Source of the DNA: Asterias rubens
Lineage: Eukaryota; Echinodermata; Asteroidea; Forcipulatida; Asteriidae
Assembly: GCF_902459465.1 (NCBI RefSeq)
Contig: NC_047065.1
Location: 13,679,634-13,743,633, forward strand
DNA: 64,000 nucleotides
Reading direction: 5' to 3'
Both the position numbers and the translations under genes were made by a program. Of this stretch, positions 24,090 through 36,492 are shown in pieces. The notes under the pieces are model-generated. The model had not been told where the DNA came from. It worked only from the letters and a program-made list of their open reading frames with translations, and made no database searches. Numbering within the stretch: position 1 is the first letter of the stretch; the number at the start of each line of letters is the position of its first letter.

Positions 24090-26005
24090 ACGCGGGGGAA
24101 ATAATAGCCTAAATCGAACATTGTTATTCTCCAACAGTCTGCTCAGAATGTACTCATGATGTTTCCCTAAAGCTGCAGCGCCTGTACCTCCAAAGGTCAT
24201 GGGTCAACTTTACAGCCAGCACAATCCATTCCATATTATTTTTATTTTCATTTCATTTCTTAAACATAATGGGCCAGTATTTTCCTGTTGTGTGTGTGGT
24301 GAAAACCTTAACTCCGCAGGGCAAAACCGCAGTATGCATGCAATAGCTTGTCCCGAAAACGTGCCGAACTGTTCTAAAAGACCAGGGACCAATTAGCTTA
24401 GCCTCCAGCACCCAGTTGGCTCAATAAAAATACATCACCCTCGTCGTACAAGCCAGTTTCTTTCGATTGTTGGTTTTCCACATACGGAATATCGAGAACA
24501 TATATATTTAGAACATAGCTCTTCGGGTGTTCTGGAAATGCACAAATCAATGAACTAGCATTGTGGATAGGCAGCCTCTGAATTGTCCTTTCAATATTTT
24601 CTTCTTTTTCTTTAGAATTCTCACTCATTCTATATTGGCCTACTCCTAATACCCATTAGCAATATTATTTCCATATCACTGTTTTATAGATGCTAAGATT
24701 ATGCAGAAGCAAGAAATGAGGTGAACAGTTTTGACTTTTGTCCATAGGCTGGCACCTATGACGCATGACCTGTTTCATGTAGCTTATGGGCATGAAATGA
24801 ACTAGGAACTATACAAAGATGGCTGCTTTGAATACGGAAACACATTGTGATCTGAAATTCGACGAACTGATCAAGTAGGCCCTCTTGCACAACGCACTTA
24901 TACGAGCCTATGTCCACCATGAGAGTCAATAATGTATAAAAAATAATTGTCTCCCAAAATGGTAGAAAGGGTATATTTTTATGTGCGCACTGCGTTGCGT
25001 TCTGCGCGTTGTGCCAGATGTCAATTGACGTATACACCCACTAGAATAGCCACTTTGTTTTTAAGTTTGTTTGAAGTAAACAAAACTTTATTTATTCATG
25101 AATTAAATAATTTTCAAAAAATCCACCATCTGTGGATCTATATAAAAGAAACCGAACATAAGGTGTGTATTTTAACCCATGATGCTTAACCAATCTGAAG
25201 ACAAGCTGTATCCTATTATTTCAAAACAATCAAATAACAATTTCCTCCCATCACTTTATTTTAACTCACTCGTTACCCTAGCCATTAATTATGTTTGTTG
25301 CTTACCCCAAACTCGACACATTTCTTTCACTCTGTCAATTTATGAGCAAGGAGGAAATCTCAATTTTGATTACAGTTCCCAACGTGTAATGCGCGCTTGG
25401 CCAAACTCTTAAAAGCTCATAACGCAAACGGCGTGGCACAGCGGCGATAGAAAAGTACATGTCCGCTGACACCAACCAACGCCAAACAGAGAGTGCACAG
25501 GAAAGTGATGTAAAATGCAAATTATTCTGATTCACTTACTTCTTTGTGCAACTCGAGCTAAGTGACACAAACTAAAAAGCAGCCCTTATACGCCAATCAT
25601 TAAAAGTACCAATTGACACACGGGATTGTTCATATAGATTACCACAATGTTGCGTCCATGTGTCTTATAAAAATCTTACGAACTGCGAAACCCCTTTTGA
25701 AAACCATTCAAGCTTGAAATAGGTTATTAATGGGCGAAACAATGTCATTTGTTATAAACTAAGTAAATACTTAATATTTTGATGAAAGCATCAGATTGAA
25801 ACGTTGAGTTGTTGAACCACTGGTTCTTCTCAGAACCACCGCAGCAACTCAACAGAGAGTATGGTGCATTCGCAAACCTATACTTATCATTGCGTAGTCA
25901 CCATGCAACGTTTCAAATTCCATAGACGGGGTCAGACGTGAGGTTGACCGAACCATAGCAAGGACCAAACGAAACAACCTTCTTTCCTCGGGTCCCCTTT
26001 CCAGA
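24090..26005. other. Gene-free stretch
   Basis: No exon supported on either strand. Only short unrelated frames are present. Confidence 0.4.
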
Positions 26006-26008
26006 ACC

Positions 26009-26189
26009 AGGGCCCAATTTCAATCCTGCACAGAAATTATCTTGGCTAAGCAAAACACGAGTTATAAGTGGGGCACCTGTCGCAACAGTAACAACTTCAT
26101 GAAATGATGGCTGGTAACCTGTTTCTGCTAAGCAATTGTTTTTCTTGGCGTAGCAAGTTTGTATGCGAGACAAGCTATGAAATTGGGCC
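26009..26189. mobile_element. GGGCCCAATTTCATAG-type MITE, copy
   Basis: GGGCCCAATTTCAATCCTG to CTATGAAATTGGGCC. Interior GGCTAAGCAAAAC and TTTCTGCTAAGCAATTG match the family. Confidence 0.75.
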
Positions 26190-26704
26190 AATCTGACTAG
26201 TTTGTATTGGTCAGTGACCAGTGAGTGACCAAGTCGTCCTTGGTTTATGCAGACATTTCAGATCAGATTCCTCCATGGGATCTCCATATAAAAAACACTT
26301 CAAAAATGGATTCCGAAAGCAATCATACTTTGACGTTTTCCCACAGATTTCTGACCGGTGTTTCATTTTGCAAAAGTATGATAACAGGTGTTTTAGAAAA
26401 GAGGCCGTATTTTATTTTGGTGTTACGACGAGAGCGGGTTTTTTACGACACAAGGCCACAACGCTAAATAATTTCACACGAACCGAAACGCAGTTGGTTC
26501 TATAAAAAAAATGCTCACTCCTTTTCTATTATAGGCACCAGTTTGCGTTAAAAAAAAAAATTCAATTGCAAAAGCTAAGTTTTCTTGGCGCCATAACACA
26601 TTAAATTCTTATTTCACCTAACCCTGAATTCTAGTAATGGCAGATAACAAAATAATCTTATAATATGCATTTTAGCCTTCGAGAAAGACGGCTTTTTAAG
26701 GCTC

Positions 26705-26880
26705 GAAACCGAGGCCCAATTTCAAAAGCTGCTGAGCAGAAAATACCGCTTGACGACTTTCTTTGCTTAGCAAATGAGTTGGGCATCGGTCACACCAGTG
26801 TAAACTTAAAGCAAGTTTGGCTGTTAAGCAATATATTTCTGTGCTTATAACAATTTTGTGCTTTATCAAATTTAGGCTCA
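26705..26880. mobile_element. GGGCCCAATTTCATAG-type MITE, one-ended copy
   Basis: Starts AGGCCCAATTTCAAAAGCTGCTGAGCAG; the other end has decayed (TGCTTATAACAATTTTG). Confidence 0.5.
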
Positions 26881-27029
26881 GGTCATTTTTACAGGCTCAC
26901 TATTTTGTGTCCTTTTGCAGTTGGGTGAAGCAATTTGCAACAGCTAACTCTATTGTCTGATAATATGTGTGTGACCATTGCTCCAGGATGACATACCAGT
27001 TTTGAGTAAAAATTGTTTGCTGATGCTGT

Positions 27030-27140
27030 TGTTGTTTACTGTTGTTGTTGTTGTTGTTGGTGGTGGTGGTGCTGTTTCTGTTGTTGTTTGTCAGCGTTGC
27101 TGTAGTTATCGTTGTTGTTACTGTTGTGTTTATTGCCGTT
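27030..27140 (+). repeat. GTT/GTG trinucleotide microsatellite
   Basis: Impure run of GTTGTT interrupted by GGTGGTGGT and GCTGTTTCT. Frames across it encode Asn/Thr or Val/Leu runs and should not be read as proteins. Confidence 0.9.
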
Positions 27141-27657
27141 AACCACTGTAACTGTTTCGTAGTATACAATGAACGCACCCACGGATTAGACGAAAGCAAC
27201 CAATTTGATTTGCAATGCTACAGTGCACATTGTTCTCTTGCATGAAATAAAACTCATAAAACAATATAGGAATGCCTTCTCTTGTACCCAACCAATAGAG
27301 ATAACAGATTATTTCTGCCAAGCCATGTGTTTGTGGAACCTGTGCCCTTATATTAAAACCCATATAACCCCTGGCTACCACAAGCAAGCTCATAAAAAAA
27401 CAGTTCTCGCATCCAACCAGAGCTATCGTAAGTGCGCGAGGAAAAAAGCAACACAGATGCGCGCACACAGCAGAAAATGACCAAAGAATATTCAATATTG
27501 GTCGCAACGTTTGCCCACAGGGCTGTCAAATAATATGTTGGGGGGTTTTGCAATATGCGTGTCCTATTTCCTCTACATCACCAGAGTTTATCATTTATTT
27601 ACTCAGCCAGGGTTGTCTGTTCCCACTTTACAGTACATCTGGGATCATTAGCTGCAG

Positions 27658-27902
27658 ACCTTTTCACACGAGAGCAATTTAGCAGGGGTCCCTTGCTTAA
27701 TTTAAGCATGCGTTGTGAAATTGTGTAAATTTCACTTAGTGTGGAACAGCAATGCTTGGACTGTTCCTGTGAAATCTTCTCAATAATTTGCCATTCTTTA
27801 TGGACACATTTGTCCTGTCATACGAGGTTCTTTCGGTACAATTTTACAACCCCGTTAAAATTAAGCAAGGGACCCTTGTTAAAATGTTGTCGTGTGAAAG
27901 GG
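27658..27902. mobile_element. Fold-back MITE (TTTCACACGAGAGCAATTTA termini)
   Basis: The left terminus, including GGGTCCCTTGCTTAATTT, is mirrored at 27855-27902 (AAATTAAGCAAGGGACCCTT ... CGTGTGAAAG). Arms are about 45 bp, total 245 bp. No clear target duplication seen. Confidence 0.82.
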
Positions 27903-28183
27903 ATTTTATAGTGGAAAGAAACAGCCAGAACTCCGTGTGGGTGAGTCTCAAATGTATGACAGATCGGAATTGGATTTGACCATGGAGGAATTTCTTCCTC
28001 CACGATTCGAATGTGTTTGAAAATTGTAAGTTTCAAAGAGGTTTTTGCTTTTGGCTTAATTTCATGGAAGGGTGAACTTTCCTCTACAATGAGCAAAAAC
28101 TGCACTATATGCAGTTACAATCAAACCTAGCTTGGCTTTAGGCTATGTTTCGATAAAGAAACATGGTTGTAAAGTTTCTTTAA

Positions 28184-28571
28184 GGCACTGGGCGCCTTTG
28201 GTAATTGCCAAGGACCAGTATTCTCACTTGGTGTATATTACCAACATATGCATAAAAATAACAAATCTGAGAAAACTTGAGCTCGTCGAATTGGTCGTCG
28301 AATTTGCGAGATATTAATTAAAGAAAAAACACCCTTGTCACACGAAGTTGTGTGCTTTCAGATGCTTGATTTAGAGACCTCAAATTCTAAACTTGAGGTC
28401 TCGAAATCAAATTCGTGAAAATTACTTCTTTCTCGAAAACTATATACGTCACTCCAGAGGGAGCCGTTTCTCACAATGTTTTATACCATCAACCTCTCCA
28501 CATTACTCGTTACCAAGTGAGGTTTTATGCTAATAATTATTGTGAGTAATTACCACTAGTGTCCACTGCCT
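28184..28571 (+). mobile_element. TTAA MITE, main family (left of an adjoining pair)
   Basis: TTAA at 28180-28183; on the right it ends CCACTGCCT and shares one TTAA (28572-28575) with the next element. Confidence 0.92.
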
Positions 28572-28575
28572 TTAA

Positions 28576-28932
28576 AGGCAGTGGACGCATTTGGTAATTG
28601 TCAATTACCAGTATTCTCACTTGGTGTATATACAAACATATGCATAACAAACAAATCTGTGAACATTTGGACTCGATTGGTCATCGAAGTTGTAATAAAA
28701 TAATTTTTTTAAACACCACGTTTTAAACACCACGTTTTAAAGGCCTCAGGCCTGAAATCTTCCAATATTGAGGAAGAAAAAAACCTCCTCAAAATTTATG
28801 TTACTGCAGAGGGAGCCGTTTCTCACAATGTTTTATGATATCAACAGCTCTTCATTGCACGTTACCAAGTCAGTTTGTAGGCCTATGCTAAACATTATTT
28901 TGAGGATTTACCAGTAGTGTCCAACAGTACCT
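28576..28932 (+). mobile_element. TTAA MITE, variant subfamily (right of an adjoining pair)
   Basis: Begins AGGCAGTGGACGCATTTGG directly after the shared TTAA and ends before TTAA 28933-28936. It has the variant centre with AAGGCCTCAGGCCTGAAA. Confidence 0.9.
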
Positions 28933-29236
28933 TTAATACACTGATCAAGTTTCAAAAGGTAAGTTTCTTTATGGTTCAAAACGACGAGGACCTCTGAAGA
29001 TGGAAATGCACTTTTTACCGACTGAATTAATTCTTCACTTTTTATCTCGTTTAACGACACAGTGTTAAAATGACCCATTTAATTTCTTTGATGCATGCAT
29101 AAAGAAAAGGTGCGATGCATCACACCACACGCTTAAAGTGAACTAAGTAAGATACTTTTACCTGCATCCAATGACGTAGCACAGCTTTAAAGTGGCAATC
29201 CACGGCTTGAAATCCATAGGCCTACAGTTGCTTTAA

Positions 29237-29614
29237 AGGCAGTGGACACTGTTGGTAATTGTCAAAGACTAGCCTTCATAGTTGGTGTATCTCAACATAT
29301 GCATAAAATAACAAACCTGTGAAAATTTGAGCTCAGTCGGTCATCGAACTTGCGAGATAATAATGAAAGTAAAAACACCCTTGTCACACGAAGTTGTGTG
29401 CGTTTAGATGGTTGATTTCGAGACCTCAAGTTCTAAACCCGAGGTCTTGAAATCAAATTCGTGGAAATTTCCTTCTTTCTCGAAAACTATGGCACATCAG
29501 AGGGAGCCGTTTCTCACAATGTTTTAGACCATCAACCTCTCCCTATTACTCGTCACCAAGAAAGGTTTTATGCTAATAATTATTTTGAGTAACTACCAAT
29601 AGTGTCCACTGCCT
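29237..29614 (+). mobile_element. TTAA MITE, main family
   Basis: TTAA 29233-29236 and 29615-29618, complete with central hairpin (one arm changed to GAGGTCTTG). Confidence 0.92.
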
Positions 29615-29618
29615 TTAA

Positions 29619-30599
29619 GGTAATACTAATAGGAAAATGTACTCTCGAAGTCATTCCAATTGCTCTGTTTTATTATATTAATAATAAAAAAAAGATAACA
29701 TTACATGGAATTATTTTAAATCTCTACCAGCTAAATATGAGAAAACGTATTCATTTTGTTGGTACAAAGACACTTCAGGCTTATAGGTCATTCACCCCAG
29801 TAAACGAAAGAGACCATTCCCAAATTTAGTATCACTGCAAGTTTAAGTTCTTAGAACTTTAGTTTTGGTACTACAGGTAGGCCTAAATAAAAAAGAGTGT
29901 TGTCGTTTTATTAAACCACAGCTTTGTTTAACCGTTCAATTATAATTATATTATAATAGCTGTTGAATGTATTATAATATGCTGTTGAATATTCAGCGAT
30001 CTGGTAAGATTAAACGCGCTGCTTTGTTTCCAGGTTTATCAAATTGTGATCCACCCTGAAATAGCCCCCGAGTCCAGGGCTTGCTCCCCTGGTCAGATTT
30101 CACAGTCTCCAGTTATTTGCAGATCTGTAACCCTTTGGTTTAAATTAAATTGCCATGCAAACAGCAGTATTGTTACAGTGCTTCTCCAACCATAAGCCTA
30201 CAGGTAGAGAAAATAACTGCAAGCAAACACGTCGCGTTAATTGCCACTCTAAAATGTGTTATACGACAAAAGAAATCACACTGGATTGTTGCGAGTGACC
30301 TGTAGTTTTATTTTTGTATTTTTGTAGAGAGGAAAATATAAAGAGCTTTGGGTATTTTTCTCGTCATCGAAGTTAAGTTGTCAAACTGAATTTTCCACCG
30401 ATATGTTTCGTACAATGTCGCTTTATCTGCTGAGCATAGGGTACAGTCCTGTGACTAAAAGCTTTTTCAACCGTAAACCTATACATGCATGGCCACTTAC
30501 TGAGCAGTGTTACAAGCAACCAAAACAAACCAAAAATCCCTGAGTATTTGCGAGCTTCAGGGTTTGGCCGTGGAACCAGCGGGGGAAGAGTGGGTATCT
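29619..30599. other. First part of the APCDD1-like intron 1, no other gene seen
   Basis: AT-rich. Contains an imperfect TATAATAATATGCTGTTGAAT repeat near 29950-29990. No exon supported. Confidence 0.4.
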
Positions 30600-30605
30600 A
30601 CTCAC

Positions 30606-30708
30606 CAAGGATGAGGACTAGGGCGATAAGGACTCCTCCAAGACGCCTGGAGTCCCCCGTGCCTCCTAAAAAATGCTCCCGGCACTCCATACAGAGTTTC
30701 TTCATCAT
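30606..30708 (-). CDS. APCDD1-like protein, coding exon 1 (signal peptide)
   Basis: On the minus strand an ATG-ATG at 30708 opens a 34-codon frame that ends in a GTGAGT donor (phase 1). An in-frame TAA lies six codons upstream, fixing the start. The peptide begins MMKKLCMEC and runs into a hydrophobic stretch GGVLIALVLIL. Joined to the 19.2 kb exon it continues VPSVVSA-EP, a convincing signal peptide with a cleavage site after VSA. APCDD1 is a membrane-anchored Wnt antagonist in vertebrates (family knowledge). Assignment rests on the joined product, and the 11.3-kb intron between the two exons is inferred, not proved. Confidence 0.68.
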
Positions 30709-31330
30709 GTTCGTTGCCTCTTCTTACTTCGTCTTCCAACTTAATTTTTCCGCCGGTTCTCGTCTCCCGTGCCCTCGCTGTAGCCTCCAGCCGGTATTGT
30801 CCCGTACAAGGCGCCGGCTATTGTCACCGATTGTCCCGCGGAGCTATTGTGTGAGTAATCCCCACAAAACCAGATAGATACGCTATCCGGTCATTTTTAA
30901 CCGTTGACTGCTTCTCGGAGCTGCTTAAAATGAAGAAGTATTCCAAATTGCAGGAGGGGAAATAAAACAACACAAAAAACACACACACGTCATAAAATTT
31001 ATTGCCCGAGATGTTACGACTAAACGCTGATTGCTTGCGAAACACTCACGGGGTACTGCGCTGCCAAATCACCGGCAGTAAACTTGCTCTGCGACCCACC
31101 AATAAAACAAAATAAAAACCTTGATAAGTTCTTGCTCATCAAACATACAAAGATCCACACGGTATAGTCAGCCGGACACCGCGTCCACACATCTGTAAAG
31201 TTACTCCACGTTATAAGTGTGCGCCTGGTGTAACCGATACTCCTTTATTGATAGCCGGGCATACTCTACTTCTGTCAGCAATCAGTGCTTACAAATCACG
31301 GAGGAGGGGTCACAGCTTAGCAACGCGGGG
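30709..31330 (-). promoter_or_regulatory. 5' UTR and likely promoter region of the APCDD1-like gene
   Basis: Upstream of the ATG at 30708, the minus strand is locally GC- and CpG-rich (for example CCGCGGGACAATCGGTGACA, GCGCCGGCTATTG), unlike the AT-rich surroundings. This fits a TATA-less CpG promoter. The start site cannot be fixed from sequence alone. Confidence 0.4.
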
Positions 31331-32044
31331 TCCAATGGTGGCAACAGAGTGCTTTCTTAAGAGCAGAGATAAGATAACAAACTTCATAGAATGCAATTCT
31401 CGGTTGTCAGGTTTTTAGCAGCAGCGAGTGCCGCAATTTTGCTCCGGTGGTGGTGGTGGTGCTGATAAGTTGCATCTGAGAAAAATAATGCAGTATCACA
31501 ACGATTCACTTTTCTCCAAGAGATGAACTTATTTTGTAGAATCGGCTATTGTTATCCACTGGTGTAGTATCATTTTCCCTTAACATCAAATTCAAGATCC
31601 AACACCACAAAACAGTAAACGACGTCCTCCTAAGCAATTCCCACTACAGTCGAGAGCAGCGCAGCACACAGCGTCCTCTGCCACCACATCGCCTTGATAT
31701 ATCCAATATTGTAAAAAATGTAGTCCCATATCAACATTGATTGTGATTATTATTTTTTTCCCTCAGCGGCCGGCCTCTCAAAACCCCTAGCCACATACAG
31801 CCCCGGCTTCAAATCAAGGCTCGAGTTAAGCTATGCTTGAATTGGTGCCACAACGTGGATGGACATGCGTAGGGTTTCGTTACGTCTCTCTATCAATGGT
31901 TTAGCGAGGGGGTGGTTCTACGCATGCACGAGAAGTTCAGTCGGTGACTTGATCACTGCGGTGTGTTTGAATGAGAACTGACCGTGCGGACTGAGGATCT
32001 AGCCCCTCGCGACAGAATGATTTACATTGTCTCAAATCGCCGTC
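31331..32044. other. Gene-free stretch upstream of the APCDD1-like gene
   Basis: GTGGTGGTGGTGGT microsatellite at 31446-31459. GGCTTCAAATCAAGGCTCG near 31808 is B-box-like. No gene supported. Confidence 0.4.
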
Positions 32045-32048
32045 TTAA

Positions 32049-32425
32049 AGACAGTGGGCACTATTGGTAATGGTTAAAGACCAGTCTTCTCACTTGCTGT
32101 ATCTTAAACATATACATAAAATAACCAACCTGTGAAAATTTGAGCTCAATCGGTCTTCAGAGTTGCGAGCTAAATAAAAGAAAAACACCCTTGTCACACG
32201 AAGTTGTGTGCTTTCAGATGCTTGATTTCGAGAGCTCAAAATTCTAAATCTGAGGTCTCGAAACCAAATTCGTGGAAAATTAATTCTTTCTCAAAAAGTA
32301 CGTTACTTCAGAGGGAGCCGTTTCTCACAATGATTTATACTATCAACAGCTCCCCATTAATCGTTACCAAATAAGGCTTTATGCTAATAATAATTTTGAG
32401 TAATTACCAATAGTGTCCACTGCCT
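32049..32425 (+). mobile_element. TTAA MITE, main family
   Basis: TTAA 32045-32048 and 32426-32429, complete. Confidence 0.92.
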
Positions 32426-33181
32426 TTAAGACCTGGACACAATTTCATAGTAGACATGCCTAAGTATAAAACATATCTAAACAAAACAAAGTCATGCTTT
32501 ACCAGAATAAAGGTAGGCTCTTACCAGCCATCGCAACTTCTATGCTGGTACCCTGATCCTGCTCAAGCTTAGAGAAAGAACATCAGTAGGTATATTAGGC
32601 ATTTTACTGCAGCTCGTTGAAAATTTGACCCAGCACAACCTGTGTTATACATATTGTTATAATAATTATAATAGTTAGACCATGGAGGTAGCAATTAATT
32701 TCACTTTACCATCCAGTTTGCCATTTGATTTTCCCGATACTCATAGACCCAACATAGTTCCATCCGGCACTACTTGGCCTAACCTGTGCATGCAACCATC
32801 AACTTTTTGTTTGGTGGTCATCATTCAATAGAATTTTCAATAACAAAAAAGTATAACACATTCTACCTCCATGTTTAAACCTTGCTCTACGGTTGAGATG
32901 GTGCTCATTTATTATGTGGTAATCAACGTGGGCATGGTTAATGGGGTCTAGGCTAGGCCTGTACAATTTCTTTAACTTCCTCAAGTATTTCAGACGTAAA
33001 CCTATTATTATGTATTTCTGGTAAATAAACCAACGATGCCTCACAAGTTAATTAGTCCACCCTCACTAATTGGGAAACGTGTTCACTCTGCTGCCCGCAG
33101 ATGGGTATTGAAACATTTGAGTGTGTGCTAATTACGTGCACTATCCTTGTACGAAAATAAATTGTGGTAAAGTAGTAATGT

Positions 33182-33515
33182 ATTACTCAAAATAACTATC
33201 AGCATAAAACCTCACTTGGTAACGAGTAATGGGGAGAGATTGACAGTATAAAACATTGTGAGAAACGCCTCTCTCTCTCTGAAGTGACGTAGTTTTTGAG
33301 AAAGAAGTACATTTCCACGAATTTGATTTCGAGACCTCAAGTTTAGAATTTGAGGTCTCGAAATCAAACATCTGAAAGCACACAACTTCGTGTGACAAGG
33401 TTTTTTTTCTTTCATAGTTATCTCGCAACTCCGAAGACCAATCCAGCTCATTTTTTTTTCAATGCATATTTTATGTTGAGATACACCAAGTGAGAAGACC
33501 AGTTTCTTAAAATTG
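33182..33515 (-). mobile_element. TTAA MITE, truncated copy
   Basis: Starts inside the left arm (ATTACTCAAAATAACTATCA) and has lost its right terminus near TTTCTTAAAATTGCTC. Contains the GAGACCTCAAGTTTAGAATT hairpin and a CTCTCTCTCT expansion. Confidence 0.85.
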
Positions 33516-33522
33516 CTCAGGG

Positions 33523-33615
33523 ACACATTCTCACGAGTGGGACTCGAACCCACACTCTGCGTATCATGATGATCAGAAACACCAGGGATATGAGTCCGGT
33601 TCTCATCTATGCCAA
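33523..33615 (-). mobile_element. tRNA-like SINE fragment
   Basis: Minus strand reads GTGTGGGTTCGAGTCCCACTCGTG (B box), preceded by ATGAGAACCGGACTCATATCCC, anticodon-arm-like. It abuts the truncated MITE. No A box good enough for a tRNA gene. Confidence 0.55.
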
Positions 33616-33619
33616 GACG

Positions 33620-36160
33620 CATTACGAATCTTCGGTTACTTCCACAGACGCTGAAACAACTTTTACAAAATAACACTGAAGGAATAATATAAGTAGATTC
33701 GAAATAACCATCCCGCAGGCCCAACTTCAGTTTTGAATTGACAAGGATTCAAGTAAAGGTTCTATGTTCGAGAAGAACAACTTCTTTATTGTAACAATAT
33801 TATCAGGCATGTAATAGAATAATTAATGAGGTATTAAGTTATCCACCGACCATAAAAGTCCTCGAACAAAATCAGAATACTGTTTACAATTCTACCACAC
33901 AATGCAAAATAGTTAGCAGTGATTTTCAAAATCAGTGGTCCATAAAAAGAAAATGCAATAAGACAAAGAGGGCGCTGTTTAACTTTGCGATAAAAAAAAC
34001 AGGATGCACAAACGGTATGGTTGGGTACCAGTTTAGGAATTAGTCGCATTTAAAATGGTATAAATTTAGATGGTGCCCAACAATACACACAAATACGCCT
34101 ACAAATGCTGCCCTCATCGTTCTAGCTAACCATTCGGCCAGTTGCACGTGGTTCTTCGGCGAGGTAAGACGTCCTAAAAATTAGCGGGGCCGGCCAGAGA
34201 GTGATTATGATGTATCTTTTTCTGCCTTCAGTTTAGGATTTTGAATTATTTTGTGCTTATTCTCACTTGTGTATTTCCGACTGAAGCTTTGTATTGTATA
34301 ATTTGTTTACTGGTATGGTTTTATGGGTTTTATTTGGATTTTGGGAACATCAGTCAGTCACCTTGTCCTTGCAAATATTGGCAGCCATTGGATTGGATGG
34401 ACGTGTTCAATGTTGGATTGGAAATATATTATTAATCAGGAAAATTAGATACTATATTATTTCAAATCGAATGAAAAAGTGGTGGCACCATACGGAAACT
34501 TTTCCATTCCTTTTTTCACTTGCCAACGAACGACGAATACGCGCTGGCTTGGCTGACCTGGATTTTTTAACGAATAAGAATAAGATCGGTAATTAATTGA
34601 CTTTTTAGCTTTTTTATTAAATATCCCAACCTTGGCCACATCTGGCCCACTTTTTCTTTATCTAGGCCTAAATGGTTGGGCATTATTTATATATATTTTT
34701 TTATAGTTTTGTATTTTTTTGAACATGTGTCCTCCTGTTCAAAGAAATGGAAGTGCATGGCCAGATTTTCGTCATGAGTTCAACCCTCCGCCGTGGCCTG
34801 AAATTCCAGGCCTTGCATTTTACCTTCAGCCCTACAAAATTGGAAGGTTTCCCTTATTTTATCAACAAATTGGTTGCGATCATATTGGCATGATTGGGGA
34901 CATAAAATAGCGCAATTTTTTAGTAAATGCGCCTGCATGCTCATCATGGTCATTGCTCCTGTGAGGCTGTGTTCACAAATGGCTCAACTCAAAAGATTGG
35001 CTCTACTAGATTAGTTGCGATTCTGGAAGTTGTAACCCTCCTCCCGACGGCCGCCAGGCCGAAACGGAGGATTACGAGATTCTCTCGAGTGGCAAACAAC
35101 AATTTGGTCCAACAAGTATAATTTCGACAGCTAGTCACCAGATTTGCCCCATTTTTACCACTTACAAAAATCATGACACAAATTTTAAGGGCACGAACTT
35201 GATCCTCGACGTCTAATGAACACTTAAAACACCATTGGGAAAATACTTTTGAAGAAAAAGTACTAGAACTTAACAGATCCCATCGCTTTGCAAATTAAAT
35301 ATGCTTATTTTTGGTCACCCTTTGTGAAGTGAAGGGGTGAACCAACGCAGTGCGTTTGCGCCATATTATGAGTGAACGGCGGGCATTGTTAATGGACAGC
35401 TCACACGCACTGCCTTGTAACACCCAGGCCTCGACCTCTGCAGCGGCCACCAGTGGCCATTGCCGTGATGCCCCAGCGTGAAGCCCTTTTAAAAATCACG
35501 TACCTTACGGCCACTTGGCCGTCGTGCCCTTTTTCATAGATTCCATAACATTATTTATTCGAAAATGTTATTAAATGTTAACATTGTGACCCATTTAATT
35601 TAAATGGAGGTAAAATTCGGAACGTACGATCCCGCACACTAGTTTTCACAATGCTGATTCTGTGCACTAAAAAATGTGTCGAGAACGTGGCATGGTAACC
35701 ATATCAAACTTAGTTGAGCTGTTTACTACTAAAAACGAAGCACCAGACTACTCCAATGTATAAACTCGCCACAAGTCCCTACACTAAATTACGCATTTTC
35801 GCACTGATTTGTCTATCAAGATCTGTATTTGTAGTGGATGGGGCGCGCGGCCGGGGACTGGATACAGTTAATGTTTTTCCCCTGGCTATTTTGCTGGTGT
35901 CCAAGGCTTGTACTGGATTAATGTTTGTGACCCACCACTACCAGTGATCTGCCTGCCTTGCGACTTTGTTTTTCATTGCCAAACGCATGTTTGTGTACAC
36001 ACAACAAGCGTGGAGTTGTAAAACGTCAAAATCGGACTAAATGGAGGTAACGGCAGAGCCCTAATTTTGGAAATCATCATACTCCATCAAGTTCATTATT
36101 GATCAGCATGCCATCCCACAAAAGATGCAAAAATAAGCAGGAAGCGAAAGGGCTGGAGTG
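33620..36160. other. Gene-free stretch with repeat pieces
   Basis: Contains a lone MITE arm at 34470-34505 and a CCTCCCGACGGCCGCCAGGC stretch near 35038 that resembles the right edge of the window (63950-64000). Short GGCCTTGCCCT/CCAGGCCTG-type repeat pieces are also present. No exon supported. Confidence 0.4.
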
Positions 36161-36164
36161 GTGG

Positions 36165-36483
36165 TAGTCTTGGTTCAAGACTCTCCTGGATTTGTCACAA
36201 CAGGGCGCGCAATCACCCCCAACGCGCTATCAACCACGAACCGCTATCACCCGAGAACCGCTATCACAGGAGAGTCTTGGCACATTCGTTAAATCTCCCC
36301 CCCAAAAAGGGGCGGGCTCTGCGGGAAACCTACGCACGCGCATTATGTTTCCCCCCGATTTTGGGGGGAGATTTAACGAATGTTCCAAGACTCTCCTGTG
36401 ATAGCGGTTCGTGGTTGATAGCGCGTTGGGGGTGATAGCGCGCTTTCTTGTTACAAATCCAGGAGAGTCCTGAACCAAGACTA
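36165..36483. mobile_element. Fold-back element with 9-bp target duplication
   Basis: TAGTCTTGGTTCA at the left mirrors TGAACCAAGACTA at the right. Arms of about 130 bp include repeated ACCACGAACCGCTATCA blocks, and the centre is GC-rich. It is flanked by GAGTGGTGG on both sides (36156-36164, 36484-36492). Long arms and a 9-bp duplication fit Mutator-like (MULE) elements. Confidence 0.85.
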
Positions 36484-36492
36484 GAGTGGTGG

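Noticed and set aside
26900..27199. Asn/Thr-rich minus-strand frame
   Set aside because: Product of the GTT microsatellite.
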